Assembly: GCA_029204225.1 (NCBI GenBank)
Contig: CM055113.1
Span: forward strand, 25,843,462-25,907,461
Length of the DNA stretch: 64,000 bases
Origin: Diphasiastrum complanatum
Taxonomy: Eukaryota; Streptophyta; Lycopodiopsida; Lycopodiales; Lycopodiaceae
Direction of reading: 5' to 3'
This document shows, piece after piece, positions 46,907-57,833 of the stretch. A model generated the notes under the pieces. It saw nothing but the letters and a program-made list of their open reading frames with translations, was not told the DNA's origin and ran no database searches. How positions within the stretch are numbered: position 1 is the stretch's first letter; the number at the start of each line of letters is the position of its first letter. The position numbers and the translations under genes were made by a program.

Positions 46907-48235
46907 ATGGAAAGGTTCCATTTGCATGTTGCACTTCCTATGGAATGCACTCCAATTATTAAGAAAAATTCGAAAGCTGTAGAGAATGTTGCTGCTATAG
47001 TTAGAGAATTGAGAATGAATAATCATAAGAATATAGATTTGTGGGTGGATGGATCAATTTATCCTAATGATCCAGCTACCAATTTGTGTCCAGATTTTAA
47101 GTCTGTAACTCATCTTCTCAGATTTGTATCCGAGCGGATTACTTGGATATTGTCAAAGGTTGTGTGATATTGGAATGCATAGTGTATCTTGTATTAATCA
47201 ACAAATACAGTTTGCTAATCGACAATTGCAACGTGCAAGACAACAATTTCTTCATTATGTGCAACACACTAGTGCTGAAAACAATGCAATCAAGCATGCT
47301 ATATCAGAGTTGAATGCTACAGTCACTACTCTTCAAGGATCAAACCTAGAAATGTTAGAATCCATGGAGGAGTTGCGATCCGACAGTTTATAATCTGTTG
47401 TTGATATAAAAGTTATCAAAAAGACAATGATGATAAGACAAAGAAAGAGAGTATCGATGAAGAATGTTGATGACTTATCTACACACAACGACAATCAGAA
47501 AAAATAGATTCGAGCATTTAAGTAAGTTTTCTTATAAACAGTTTATTTGATTTGTATTGGTCATACAAGTTTCATTTGCATTTAATAATATGCATTATCA
47601 ATTTATTAAACATAATTTGAGTTTTATATGTTTGTTGCAGATCATATGTTTGGTGGCAAAGAACTATTTAACAGATTGTTCATGCATCGGATCTTCTTTA
47701 AGACATGTTTTACCAAGAAAGTCAGCAAGGCAATGATGAAAAATGCTCGGCTTGACAAAATGAAAAATGAAATTGCAGAGACTGTTGTGAATAAGGTTCA
47801 AACTTACTTGGATGCAAATGTGATACTAGGTGCATGTGATGTTTATGGAATTAGCAGAAATGCTTATTCTACTTTTTTTAGAGTAGTTAAAGAAGCCTTT
47901 TCTCAAGTGTGAAGAAAACATATCTTCCTCGTCCATATCAGGTAAGATTAGCAAGAAATTATTATAATGATGGAATTTTCAAAGTAGTTGGCCAACCACT
48001 TCATATAGCTCAGTTATATAAATCAGAATATGGAGAGTGCAATTACAACGATTGCAATAATATTTTTCTTGATAGGGAAAGTATTCTAAAATACATTATT
48101 TGATTCTATAAACTAGACGAACATAAAGAAAATGGAAAGATCATTATTGTAATAAAATTGGATGAAACCAACATTAGAGAAAATTTGGCCTTGGAAAGGG
48201 CTTTATAAGGATTGCCACATAGGATGACAATTTTT
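46907..48235 (+). pseudogene. Broken intron-containing coding region of unknown family
   Basis: I do not recognise the family. Three open stretches follow one another: 46907-47167 ('NIDLWVDGSIYPNDPATNLC'), 47124-47393 (Gln/Asn-rich, helical, coiled-coil-like, 'QQIQFANRQLQRARQQFLHY'), and 47628-48103 ('DANVILGACDVYGISRNAYS', then 'YLPRPYQVRLARNYYNDGIF'). An intron is well defined: donor AAG|GTAAGTTTTC at ~47521 and acceptor TTGTTGCAG at ~47640. A GT duplication shifts the frame at ~47908. A TGA (48102) and a TAA (48207) fall in otherwise protein-like sequence ('IIIVIKLDETNIRENLALER'). It may be an uncharacterised transposon protein, given its surroundings. Confidence 0.5.
47521..47640 (+). other. 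Likely spliceosomal intron in the unknown coding region
   Basis: GTAAGT at the 5' end, a T-rich 3' end and TTGTTGCAG. Protein-like reading joins across it (ends ...IRAFK, resumes DHMFGGKELFNRLF). Confidence 0.55.
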
Positions 48236-51200
48236 TGGCAATGTAAAATACTAAAATAAAATCTTTTTTTTTGCCCGCAGTCCTGGCCACACAGTCTTCG
48301 ATGATTAGCTATTATGTGGGTAATATAGTCTGTGACAAAAAAAAATCATAACTTTTGAACGACAACTCGGATTGAGACAATTACAGTGCCATTAGAAAGC
48401 CCTTGACGAGAACTTTTCAATGACATCCAAGATAACCCAGTTCCGAGCTACGATGAAGAAGTTATGGCCAGTCATAGCTTTGGTTGGTCAACACTTGGTC
48501 AACCCAATACCTCTTTCAAGCGCAGTTGACCTGTGTGACACCGTAATCTAATGGCACCGTAATCGTCTCAATTTGAGTTGTGGTTCAAATTTGAGTGTTT
48601 TGATTGGACCATGTGAAAGAAACTTTTGAGAAAAAAAATAAAAGGTATCTTTTTGAAAGGCCCCTTTTGTGCTCAAATTTTCTCTAATGAATCATCAAAG
48701 GTTAAAAGTTGGAACGAGTGAGTCTCACGTCGAGGACTTTTGAACAAGACATGCGTTGATTCGATATTCCGTTGGAAGATGCTGATAACGCTTCATCGCG
48801 CGTGAATGATTATGATCGGGGTGTCAAAAATCAGGTGCGCATTGAATCCATATCGCATAAGAAGAGGCTGATATCACATCAGTGCACGAGAGGAGATTGT
48901 CCTCTTTGAAAGTATTTGCTTGCAACTCTCTGTCTTGAGGTGCAGACCTCTTTCTTAGCTGGGTTTTTTTCTTGGAAATAAAGGTTGTATCGTTTCTAAT
49001 TCAAAATTTGGCCTTTGTAAAACTCTCAACGATTTCTTGGTGGGATGTATAATGTGAATCATCATCATGCACAATCCAATTGAATCCATAACATGAATTC
49101 ACATTCTTGTGAGCACTCGCTTTCATCAAACTTATATCATAATCTAGCACGCTAGCATCGATCTTGGTATTTTACTATTCTTCTCAGTAAACGCTTTCAA
49201 GAAAACTGAGCCACAATCATTTAAGCCTTCTTGAATGTCAATCATGCATCCACAATTCAGTTTCTTTCCAGCATCCTTCTTGACAGCAAAAAAAAAAATG
49301 TCACATTCTCATCAAAGTCCATCACTTTGAAGCTTCACTTATAATTATAGTCAATCTCAACAAAATTGTCCAATTCACCGATTATAGTTCCTTCTCTACT
49401 GAGTTTCTTTGCATTCCCTTTGACTCTACTACACATATTTTCTCCCCAACACTTATAAAAATAAATTTCACCCAAAGAGATCAATGGGGCAAGACAGAAC
49501 TCAACAATAGTGGCAATGTGCCTTGATAAGTTAGCTTTTAGTTGATCATAGTCTATTAGTATCATTTATTTGTGATGTAATATTAATCTCATGATATTAT
49601 CAATACAAGCATCATCCACAACCGATCAATGTTTTCTTCTAGAGTGATTTATGATGTAATTGAAACTATTTAAGATTATTTGTAATGGTCCTGATGACAT
49701 GCGGCGAAAGTTGAGGACAACTATTTTGTTATTGACTCCACTAAGCATTGGACATATTAGTCAAGTGATAAATCTGTAGTTCCTCAACAATGTGAGCAAG
49801 TACATAAATGTGTTCAATTGCAAATAGTCACAATTATTGCCCTTTTTGTGCTAATTAGTTAATCTTCTATATATAAATTGTATATGTATATATGTGCTTG
49901 AGCTCAAGCAATTATAACATGCACTACTTTATTGGATGTGTGCTTCTTTGTGGACTACAAGAGACTGTAATTTGGTAGGTGCAAAAGTTGTGCATGCGAT
50001 GATTTTTATGGCAAGTAAAGAATGAAGTGATGATTGCAAATACTTTGTTTGCAAAATTATTGCTCATGAATGCTTGAAAGATATTGTGATGCGAGAGCTT
50101 GATAGTATAGTAAAGTGTGGTTTGAATGATACTCACATCTTTTCCTAACATTTTTATAACTTGTTACAAGGAAGAGCAATTTTCCATACACTAATATAAA
50201 TAAACTAATGTGCACAAACTCCCATATTAATATGAACATAGATTATAGTTGCCCACACCTAAATTTGGGCATCCTTGGGCATTTCTTTCTCTAAAAACTC
50301 TATTTCCTAGTTGGCACTTGTTATAAGGTCTTTTTTGAATTGAAAACTATTCATGGGTTGGTTGATGAGGAGTCTTTTAAACTCGCTACCCAATGCTTTA
50401 TAAGTTTATTAGAAGCTCTCAAATATATGGACATCCAAGTCCTATCCTAACGCCTTCCAACATGGGACTTATTGCTAGAATAGAAGTCAATTAGAAATTC
50501 ATATATAAACTGCAGACTAGACAACTAAGATATGGACAACGTCATGACTTCTAATTAGCAAATTACTTTATCAACATTTGGGGCTTGAACTTCAATCAAG
50601 CACAGTAGGAATGACTCTTTCAAATTTCCCGTCTGCAGAAGTAATTTTAATTTGTGGACTACAAAACGATCATAGGTATACAATTGAATGCTGGTTGTGT
50701 ATGTGATGATTTTATGGCAAGAAAGAATGAACGTGGATCGTGAATGATCTGCAAACAAATTGGTAGTTCGTGGATGTTGGCGATGATAGAAGTTAATAGC
50801 GATCAACATCCTTTGAATGTTACTGTTTTTCGTAATCAGATAGAATATTTGTAATATTTGTAAGATTTTGAGCTTATTTTGTGTGTTAGCCATATATTAT
50901 AAGATGTTGCATCCAGTGTTTTCTGATCTGTAGTGGTAATGCAACAAATCTAAGATGAATTGGAATGTAATGTCATTTGCAAATTCTGTTATGTTTCCTA
51001 ACAATAAAATCATTTGAGGGCATGATTACATAAACCTTCATGTAAATTGTGAACGTGGAAAACCAACATGAAGTAGGAAATTCGCCTCTAGCATTTCTTA
51101 TAGGTCGAGCTTTTCAGGGTACGTTTCTGGGCGACAAGCACGACTTATTTGGAAAAAAAAATTGTGAGTGCGATGCACTCCAATGCCTTGAGGCCAACAC

Positions 51201-51376
51201 TCTGGTGGACATCGTTGACAAGAATGAATGAATGGATGCCGTATGAATCTTCTGATTGAGCAGGAGTACATATTGATGGCATTATCCAACACCAAATTCC
51301 AATATGCAGAGCACGCATCGGTTAGTGTAAACGCATGGCAAGTGGCCTAGTCATTCCGGCTCTTTCAATATTTAGC
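48236..51376. other. 3.1-kb region without recognised genes
   Basis: AT-rich; the longest open frame is 112 codons (50555-50893, minus) with no family resemblance. The stretch ~48340-48560 (ACAACTCGGATTGAGACAAT...GTGCCATTAGAAAG) resembles sequence I have seen in plant LTR or satellite DNA, but I cannot name it. About 49940-50060 and 50655-50740 share short matches (TTTGTGGACTACAA, TTTTATGGCAAG) and may be an old duplication. Confidence 0.4.
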
Positions 51377-51614
51377 TTAGGTAGAGAGAAAAGAAGCCAC
51401 GGCCTGCTCCGTGCTGAAGCCACTTCCTTTGTCATTGTCCACGTTGAAGATCATGATGCCTGGGATGGTCAACTGCTGGGCGGCTCCAATGAAGTCGGAT
51501 CCCTGCAGTCCTCGGCCAGCCGCCTCCACGCTAGGTAGCAGCTTGCTAGCATCGAAGCTGCCAGCCACAGTGTTGTATCTGTTTATGAAGTCGGATTGCG
51601 ATGCCAAGCCATCA
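51377..51614 (-). pseudogene. GH18 chitinase-like gene, C-terminal part (split by a retrotransposon)
   Basis: The open frame reads LASQSDFINRYNTVAGSFDA, then a segment with 'LLPSVEAAGRGLQGSDFI' and 'LTIPGIMIFNVDNDKG', ending FLST and a stop. This is the C-terminal (beta/alpha)8-barrel end of plant GH18 chitinase-2-like / RuBisCO-associated-type proteins. It has no start of its own: its frame continues exactly from the 56868-57501 part once the retrotransposon and one TGATG are left out. Confidence 0.82.
51610..51614 (+). other. Target-site duplication (CATCA), left
   Basis: CATCA directly left of the left LTR, matching 56868-56872. Confidence 0.9.
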
Positions 51615-52534
51615 TGTTGCGCCGGCGCCTCAAAGGGCGCTGGGACTTGAGCGGTTTCCCCAACACGCGCTTAAGTCTAACATTCATCCATCATGCACTT
51701 ACGTAAAAGCCAACTCAGAATCGTAACAAGCTTAACCATTCAGACTTAAGAAAACTGGAATCCCAACCAACCCGAAAGCCAACTCAGAATCCGTCCCCAA
51801 AAGGTAACCAAAGGCAAAGACAAGCCACACATGAAACCCAAGGCATAGTGGTCGCCAAACTGACCAATTGGCATAGCGGCAAGCCCCATGTCGATGACAG
51901 GGACCCTTAGGCGCCAGCGACGCAAAAAGGTTGTAGTAAGGGTCCTTCCACTTGGACCAGTCCCGGAGGCGAAACCGAAATGGTAATCATCCCCAAGGAT
52001 CAACTTTATTAGATTTGGAAGAGGTTACATTCATACATAGACTGACCGGTCTCGGGGCCACCAACATGTGCTGGGCATTGTGCCTGGCTCGTGCTGGTAG
52101 AGGGAGCTGAGACCTGGCGACTGGATTCCTGGCGCTGGTTGAGCTGCCCAAGTTTCTGTCTGCCGGACTCCCCCTATAGTTCTGCTGTGATTCGGCGCAC
52201 CCCCTCTGGTTTGAAACATAGTGCTTTCTGGTAAAGCACGCTTTTTAGGACTTAGTTTTTATTTTGCTGATTAAGCCTGGCAAGCCTGGCAGAATCAGTC
52301 TGGCTCCCGGACATGGGTCCCGGGAGCCGTCCCGGCGGCCGAATCAACCTGCTTTCCTGACTAGGCCATGACTCGAGCTCCAGAGCTAGCTCATGACTTT
52401 GTGACTACTTGACTGGCTCACCACAGGTCGGAGGCTCAGTCCTTGACATTCTAACTTGCTCTGGGACCTTAGGGAGTGTCACCCCTTTGAGTCTTACAGG
52501 GCACGCTGGGTGCACCCAAGTCAGCTTTACAACA
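51615..52534 (-). repeat. 3' LTR of the young element
   Basis: In element orientation it begins TGTTGTAAAG and ends GCGCAACA. It matches 55948-56867 at a constant offset of 4333 without indels. Confidence 0.95.
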
Positions 52535-52547
52535 TCCTCCCCTCGTT
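52535..52547 (-). promoter_or_regulatory. Polypurine tract
   Basis: On the minus strand CGAGGGGAGGA ends directly at the 3' LTR. It primes plus-strand DNA synthesis during reverse transcription. Confidence 0.85.
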
Positions 52548-52901
52548 TGAGAAAGCTGATGTCCTCATCAGGGCCAAACTAGAACCTAAGACTCATGGCA
52601 CGGGCTTAATTCACCGGCCAGACTTTAGTCACATATACAAGGGCACGGGCTTGATTCACCGGCCAAAGAAAACCAACTGTAAAGCAGAGTAATGATATTG
52701 TGTTTTACACCCAGCACAGGAAAAGTGTGGATCTAGTTCACTTACGTAAAACCTGTGTGAAGCTGCTGCACTTAGACATCAAACTGAAGCTCACTCCTCA
52801 ATGAGAAATGCGGCTTACTTTATTAGCATGAAAGAAAAAGGTACTCACGGCTCCCTTAAGCCTCAGATATGTCGTTGTGGTCGCACATCTGGATGAGTCC
52901 C

Positions 52902-55115
52902 CTAGGACTCTAGATATTTCGTTTGGTCGTCCAGGTTGAGCTCCTTGAGCTCTGCATCGGCACTTAGATTCACCTTTGACGTAGAAACTGCAGGCAATGT
53001 TGGCTCCATTTGACCTCGCGTCAACTGGTTTGTCACTGTTGGATGTCTTTCATTAAAAAGATGAGTTTTCGCTTGGTCACACAAGGTGAGCTCCTTGAGC
53101 TCTGCATCGGCACTTGAATTCACCTTTGATGTAGAGACTATAGGCAATTTTGGCTCCATTTGTTCCCGTGCCAGCTGGTCTGTCACTGTTGGTTGTCCTT
53201 CGTTAAATAGGTGAATGAGATTGGGAGGAATGGTTGGCTCAGGTTCATTTGTGTCGTTCTTTTCTAGTTGGTCCCCTGGCACAGCTCTGACGACACAAGG
53301 TCTCCTGCCATTATATAATAACACAAGGTTAACCCCTTTTGCCAAGAAGGCCACCACATGTTCGTTAAACCAACTTAATCCCAAAATAGCGTCGAAGGCA
53401 TCCATCTTCAAGATTGTGAACGTTAGTCGATTCTTCCAGGCTCCCAGAGAGATTGGTAAGTTGGTTGCCAATCTACAAGTGGTCATTGTACCTTTCGCGG
53501 TCTCCACACAAATAGGAGTCACATTTTCTTCACATTGGATGTCCAATTCTCCTGTCAGTTTTTCTGACAAGTAGTTATGAGACGCCCCCAGGTCTACCAT
53601 GAAGTAAATGATCCTGCCTTGAATACAGCCTTTCAGGTACAATAACTTGGATCCTCTCGCAGGAGTCGCCATAAGATGTTCACGATAAGCCGCAAGTGCC
53701 CCTATCTGTTGCAAGGCATTCAGGTCAGACTCCGTCAAATCCGTTTCTGGGTCCTCTTCATCATCTTGTTCACCATCTTCTTGATCAAATGCCTCTCTCT
53801 CCATCCTATCAAATCCTTCAATGGCAGCCATGATTTGCTTATTCAATGGTTTGGGGCATGATCTCCAAGAGTGACCTTGCTGATGACAGTTGAAGCAACG
53901 CATGGAACTGCCCACTGTTGGTGAGCTGTTGCTGTGACTAGTCGAAGATCCAACATTGTTTCTTCTCTGGAACATGTTCCCTCCATTGTTGCCTTGGTTG
54001 CCAAACCCTGTTTTTGTTGGGAATTTATTCACGCTACTCGAGGCTTGGTTGCCATTTGGAGCTGAGTCCCCTCTTGAAAAGAAGCTCGGACTCGGTCTGG
54101 ATCCACTAAATACTCTTGTTGAGGTTGCGGGAGCAGCTGGTGCCAATGTGCTCTCATAATCACAAACCATTTCAGCCGCTCGAATAGTTGAATTGAAATC
54201 ATGGGGCATGTAGCTGTCTATCGCACGTCGGGTCCAGGATTGCATTCCAGACAATAGGTAATGAGTTTTGTCCGCCTCGGACATATCTTCAATAACCCAT
54301 ACACTCTGTCTGAATCTATTGAGGTACTCTCGCAATGACCCTTTCTGTTTGAGCCCCGATAATTCTGTCCTCAATCTCATGTGTGAATCCTTCGGTATGA
54401 ACTCCTCTCGTAACGCGGCTTTGAATGCGTCCCATGTTTGAAAATGCATTCCTGCCATCCGGTACCAATTTGTAGTGTAGCCCTCAAAATATGCTAATGC
54501 CAAGTCAGTTCTTTCTTCCTCAGGAGTGTTCATTAGACGGAAGTAATGGTCCATGTGAAACAACCAATCTTCCACAACTCGAATATCACGCTCTCCTTTG
54601 AAAGTAGGTGGTGCTTTCACTTTGGCAGTCTTTCTTGGGCCCTCCGTGGTTCGCGCTCGTGGTTCTCTTGGTATCTGTGGAGGAGGCGCCACTGCATTCT
54701 CCCTAGTTGCTTCCAACTCTTCAAACCTGGCTTCGAGCTGTGTTAGCCCGTCTCTCATTTCTCTAGCAAGGTTAATTTGGGTAAGATTCATGGCTCGCAA
54801 GGATGTTTGCCATTCTTTCCTTTCGGTTTCTCTATCCTTCTTCACCTCGCTAAGCATAGCCGTCATTGCGCTTGATAAGTATTGCCGCATCTTCACTTCA
54901 AAGAGGTCCTGTTGTGCCTCTGGCAAGGGTTCATCTCTTGGTGTAGGTTCAGAAGGGCCACCCATCTCTTCATGGAGGGGCGCCACTGTGGAGTGCATAC
55001 GCTCTTTCTTTCTCGACTTGGACCTGGTGCCATCTCGATGCATGCGAGAGCTGTATTCTCGAGTCAGCTCTTCTCCGTCCGTCAGTGCTCGTAACTCTTC
55101 AAGATGGTCCTCCAT
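52902..55115 (-). CDS. Gag-protease polyprotein of the young element (737 aa)
   Basis: An intact frame from ATG to stop. The N-terminus is charged, with a likely coiled coil at ~70-130. The retrotransposon gag domain spans ~165-330 (APPTFKGERDIRVVEDWLFH, 'FQTWDAFKAALREEFIP', 'LKQKGSLREYLNRFRQSVW'). A Ser/Asn/Gly-rich linker leads to the zinc knuckle CFNCHQQGHSWRSC (~405-420). A retropepsin-like domain carries VDLGASHNYLS (~504-514; DLGA for the usual DSGA) and 'DAILGLSWFNEH' (~575). The last ~110 residues are two imperfect ~52-aa repeats (HLFNEGQPTVTDQL / HLFNERHPTVTNQL). No RT follows. It would form particles and perhaps process itself; polymerase and integrase must come from elsewhere. Confidence 0.93.
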   Translation of the reverse strand: MEDHLEELRALTDGEELTREYSSRMHRDGTRSKSRKKERMHSTVAPLHEEMGGPSEPTPRDEPLPEAQQDLFEVKMRQYLSSAMTAMLSEVKKDRETERKEWQTSLRAMNLTQINLAREMRDGLTQLEARFEELEATRENAVAPPPQIPREPRARTTEGPRKTAKVKAPPTFKGERDIRVVEDWLFHMDHYFRLMNTPEEERTDLALAYFEGYTTNWYRMAGMHFQTWDAFKAALREEFIPKDSHMRLRTELSGLKQKGSLREYLNRFRQSVWVIEDMSEADKTHYLLSGMQSWTRRAIDSYMPHDFNSTIRAAEMVCDYESTLAPAAPATSTRVFSGSRPSPSFFSRGDSAPNGNQASSSVNKFPTKTGFGNQGNNGGNMFQRRNNVGSSTSHSNSSPTVGSSMRCFNCHQQGHSWRSCPKPLNKQIMAAIEGFDRMEREAFDQEDGEQDDEEDPETDLTESDLNALQQIGALAAYREHLMATPARGSKLLYLKGCIQGRIIYFMVDLGASHNYLSEKLTGELDIQCEENVTPICVETAKGTMTTCRLATNLPISLGAWKNRLTFTILKMDAFDAILGLSWFNEHVVAFLAKGVNLVLLYNGRRPCVVRAVPGDQLEKNDTNEPEPTIPPNLIHLFNEGQPTVTDQLAREQMEPKLPIVSTSKVNSSADAELKELTLCDQAKTHLFNERHPTVTNQLTRGQMEPTLPAVSTSKVNLSADAELKELNLDDQTKYLES

Positions 55116-55930
55116 TATAGTCAGAGGTGTACTTCCAACAGATTATCGCCTCAATCCTTTTTATATTTGAAGCTCTCCCTTCTGTCAGCCGGGCCCCACA
55201 GCTCTCTTTTCTTCTTTATTAATCAGCTTCAATGAAAATATCCCTTCCTCAAACTTAGCACGCCCACATCACCTGAGAGCCAAGTAGGAACCAGGTCATT
55301 TGTGTCCAAGCAAGCACACGACAAACGGAACATACCAACCAAAGCAAACATAGAGGATCCCTCTCAAGCCACAAACCCCCCCTGAGACCGGACGTAGGAC
55401 CTTTGCCTAGCCGCGCCCACACAAATCTATCACAGAATTAGCCCACGGGGAAACATCCATCCAACCATCCGTGCTTTCACCATTAAGCAGCACATTGCCT
55501 CAGTCACGCCCCACCACTTTTTGGTCGATAGCCCTTATAGCTAAACGATCGGCAGCTATCCCGCACCGGCAGCTAACCACCCGTGCTTTACACCCGAATT
55601 CGAGCAGCATCTCTGTATCAATGGTTAACCCGTACAGTTCGAATATGTCGCCCCGCACCCCACAAGGTACAGACCGTGCTTTCACCTACCTAGGCAGCAC
55701 TTTGCCTCATCCGTCCTACGTGCAGACAGCGCCAGGCCCGAACCGCGAGAACTGACCGTGCTTACACCTCGAGGGCAGCACTTTGACTCATCAAGTCCCC
55801 CGTTCTGCCGACCACCCCGACCGTGGACGCACCCGTGCTTACACTGTGGGTAGCACCTTGCGCAACGGTTGTCCTGACAAATCCCAAAAACGTGGCCATC
55901 CCTGTGAGACTTGCGTAGCTGACCGGCTAG
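55116..55930 (-). other. 5' leader of the young element
   Basis: Non-coding, ~0.8 kb between PBS and gag. About 55380-55760 closely matches the core of the palindromic element (15950-16330 and its copy-B counterpart). It contains repeated phrases such as GACCGTGCTT(A/T)CACC and GGCAGCACTTTG, perhaps packaging or structural RNA signals; that function is inferred. Confidence 0.75.
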
Positions 55931-55945
55931 TCGGCTCTGATACCA
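55931..55945 (-). promoter_or_regulatory. Primer-binding site (initiator Met tRNA)
   Basis: On the minus strand TGGTATCAGAGCC begins two bases after the 5' LTR end (ACA-TG). This is the standard plant PBS complementary to the 3' end of tRNA-iMet. Confidence 0.93.
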
Positions 55946-55947
55946 CA

Positions 55948-56867
55948 TGTTGCGCCGGCGCCTCAAAGGGCGCTGGGACTTGAGCGGTTTCCCCAACACG
56001 CGCTTAAGTCTAACATTCATCCATCATGCACTTACGTAAAAGCCAACTCAGAATCGTAACAAGCTTAACCATTCAGACTTAAGAAAACTGGAATCCCAAC
56101 CAACCCGAAAGCCAACTCAGAATCCGTCCCCAAAAGGTAACCAAAGGCAAAGACAAGCCACACATGAAACCCAAGGCATAGTGGTCGCCAAACTGACCAA
56201 TTGGCATAGCGGCAAGCCCCATGTCGATGACAGGGACCCTTAGGCGCCAGCGACGCAAAAAGGTTGTAGTAAGGGTCCTTCCACTTGGACCAGTCCCGGA
56301 GGCGAAACCGAAATGGTAATCATCCCCAAGGATCAACTTTATTAGATTTGGAAGAGGTTACATTCATACATAGACTGACCGGTCTCGGGGCCACCAACAT
56401 GTGCTGGGCATTGTGCCTGGCTCGTGCTGGTAGAGGGAGCTGAGACCTGGCGACTGGATTCCTGGCGCTGGTTGAGCTGCCCAAGTTTCTGTCTGCCGGA
56501 CTCCCCCTATAGTTCTGCTGTGATTCGGCGCACCCCCTCTGGTTTGAAACATAGTGCTTTCTGGTAAAGCACGCTTTTTAGGACTTAGTTTTTATTTTGC
56601 TGATTAAGCCTGGCAAGCCTGGCAGAATCAGTCTGGCTCCCGGACATGGGTCCCGGGAGCCGTCCCGGCGGCCGAATCAACCTGCTTTCCTGACTAGGCC
56701 ATGACTCGAGCTCCAGAGCTAGCTCATGACTTTGTGACTACTTGACTGGCTCACCACAGGTCGGAGGCTCAGTCCTTGACATTCTAACTTGCTCTGGGAC
56801 CTTAGGGAGTGTCACCCCTTTGAGTCTTACAGGGCACGCTGGGTGCACCCAAGTCAGCTTTACAACA
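55948..56867 (-). repeat. 5' LTR of the young element
   Basis: Counterpart of 51615-52534. It should hold the element promoter; I do not identify a certain TATA box. Confidence 0.95.
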
Positions 56868-56872
56868 CATCA
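56868..56872 (+). other. Target-site duplication (CATCA), right
   Basis: Identical to 51610-51614. Both lie in the same codon context of the GH18 gene. Confidence 0.9.
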
Positions 56873-57501
56873 GCATAGAACTGATAGTTCACATAGTCTA
56901 TGGAGGAGCCGAAGTTGGCAAAGAGGTCTTCGTAGATGGAGATAGTGGTTCAAAAGGGGCAATGGAGGCTATGGAAATAGTTCCAGAGCTCTTGAGCTGG
57001 GAGATGAGACCACCGATGCACGTGGTGAAGGTGGCAGAGGTGGGAAAGTTCTCGTAGTCGACGTCGACGCCGTCCAGCGAGTACTCAGAGACGAGGTTGG
57101 AGATGGAGCTGACTGCATTGCTGATCCAAGTGTCGGTGCTGGGGGGGTCGTACCAGTCGACATTCCTGGTGGTGCCGTCTGAGAGGAATTGGGAGAAGCC
57201 TGCGAGGCTGACAAGAAGCTTGACGTTGGGATTGCTCTGTTTGAAGCTCTGTGCAGACTGAGGAGTGAGACTGGAAGCCCAAAAGGCATTGAAGTTACCA
57301 TTCTGAGTGTTGCCCGATGCGTCTGCATCGATGGCGAAGGACAGCGGTAAGATGTATTGTAGGGAGGCAGAGATAGGGAGATCCGTGAACTGTAGGTCTG
57401 ATGCTCCAGAGGCGCCAATGTAATCTACGATGAGGTTGCCGTGGCTGGATTGGAGGAGTGCACGCCATCATACATAGTATCATCAGCAGCACAGGTTGCA
57501 T
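56868..57501 (-). pseudogene. GH18 chitinase-like gene, N-terminal part
   Basis: GH18 enzymes cleave chitin with a DxDxE motif; here LDGVDVDYENFP (~57045-57080) fits the family signature with the catalytic Glu kept. The frame starts as NLIVDYIGASGASDLQFTDL, has PLSFAIDADAS and 'NPNVKLLVSLAGFSQFLSDG', passes the signature, and continues to SIAPF. Two frame changes are visible: one between a signal-peptide-like start at 57501 (MQPVLLMILCMMA) and NLIVDY, one after SIAPF (~56950) before TTISIYEDLFANFGSSIDYV. Unless sequencing errors or tiny introns explain these, the gene was damaged besides the insertion. The retroelement separates it from 51377-51614. Confidence 0.82.
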
Positions 57502-57833
57502 AGCTGAAACCCGGGGTGAATTCCTCGCCTTTGTGCCATCGGAATAATTTCTGAATCAGCCTTTACTAGAGTAGTGTTGTATGTATATATGGTATGTTGA
57601 CGAATTGTGGGCTCACAGATGAGACGACGAGGGGATATGAATTATGAGATGGAGCAGAGCAGTGCAGTGCAGTGCAATTATGCTTGGGAATTTGTGAATG
57701 ACAGTAGGGAAGAGCACATTTTATTTATATGGGCTCGTGAAGACTTGGGGCAGAGGAATTCGCGTCTAATGTTGTGGAATAGAGCAACTAAGTCAGTTGC
57801 TTGACATAGTCTATCCATTATTATAGGGGGCGT

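Larger units (their letters stand above)
51615..56867 (-). mobile_element. Young non-autonomous gypsy-type gag-protease element (TR-GAG-like)
   Basis: A complete 5253-bp element: two 920-bp LTRs with no difference seen by eye, 5-bp TSD, tRNA-iMet PBS, PPT, one long gag-protease ORF, and no RT, RNase H or integrase. Known TR-GAG elements have this make-up and depend on enzymes from related autonomous copies. Identical LTRs mean a very recent insertion. It disrupts a GH18 gene in the same transcriptional orientation. About 370 bp between PPT and ORF (52548-52901) appear non-coding. Leader and LTR style link it to the palindromic element in the duplicated block. Confidence 0.93.

Noticed and set aside
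50555-50893. 112-aa minus-strand ORF
   Set aside because: No recognisable features, AT-rich surroundings; chance open frame likely.
55471-56020. ORFs in the young element's leader on both strands
   Set aside because: Non-coding leader shared with the palindromic element, where these frames are not kept.
56969-57418. 149-aa Ser/Pro/Thr-rich minus-strand ORF
   Set aside because: It is an out-of-frame shadow of the GH18 coding region, whose own frame carries the DGVDVDYE signature.
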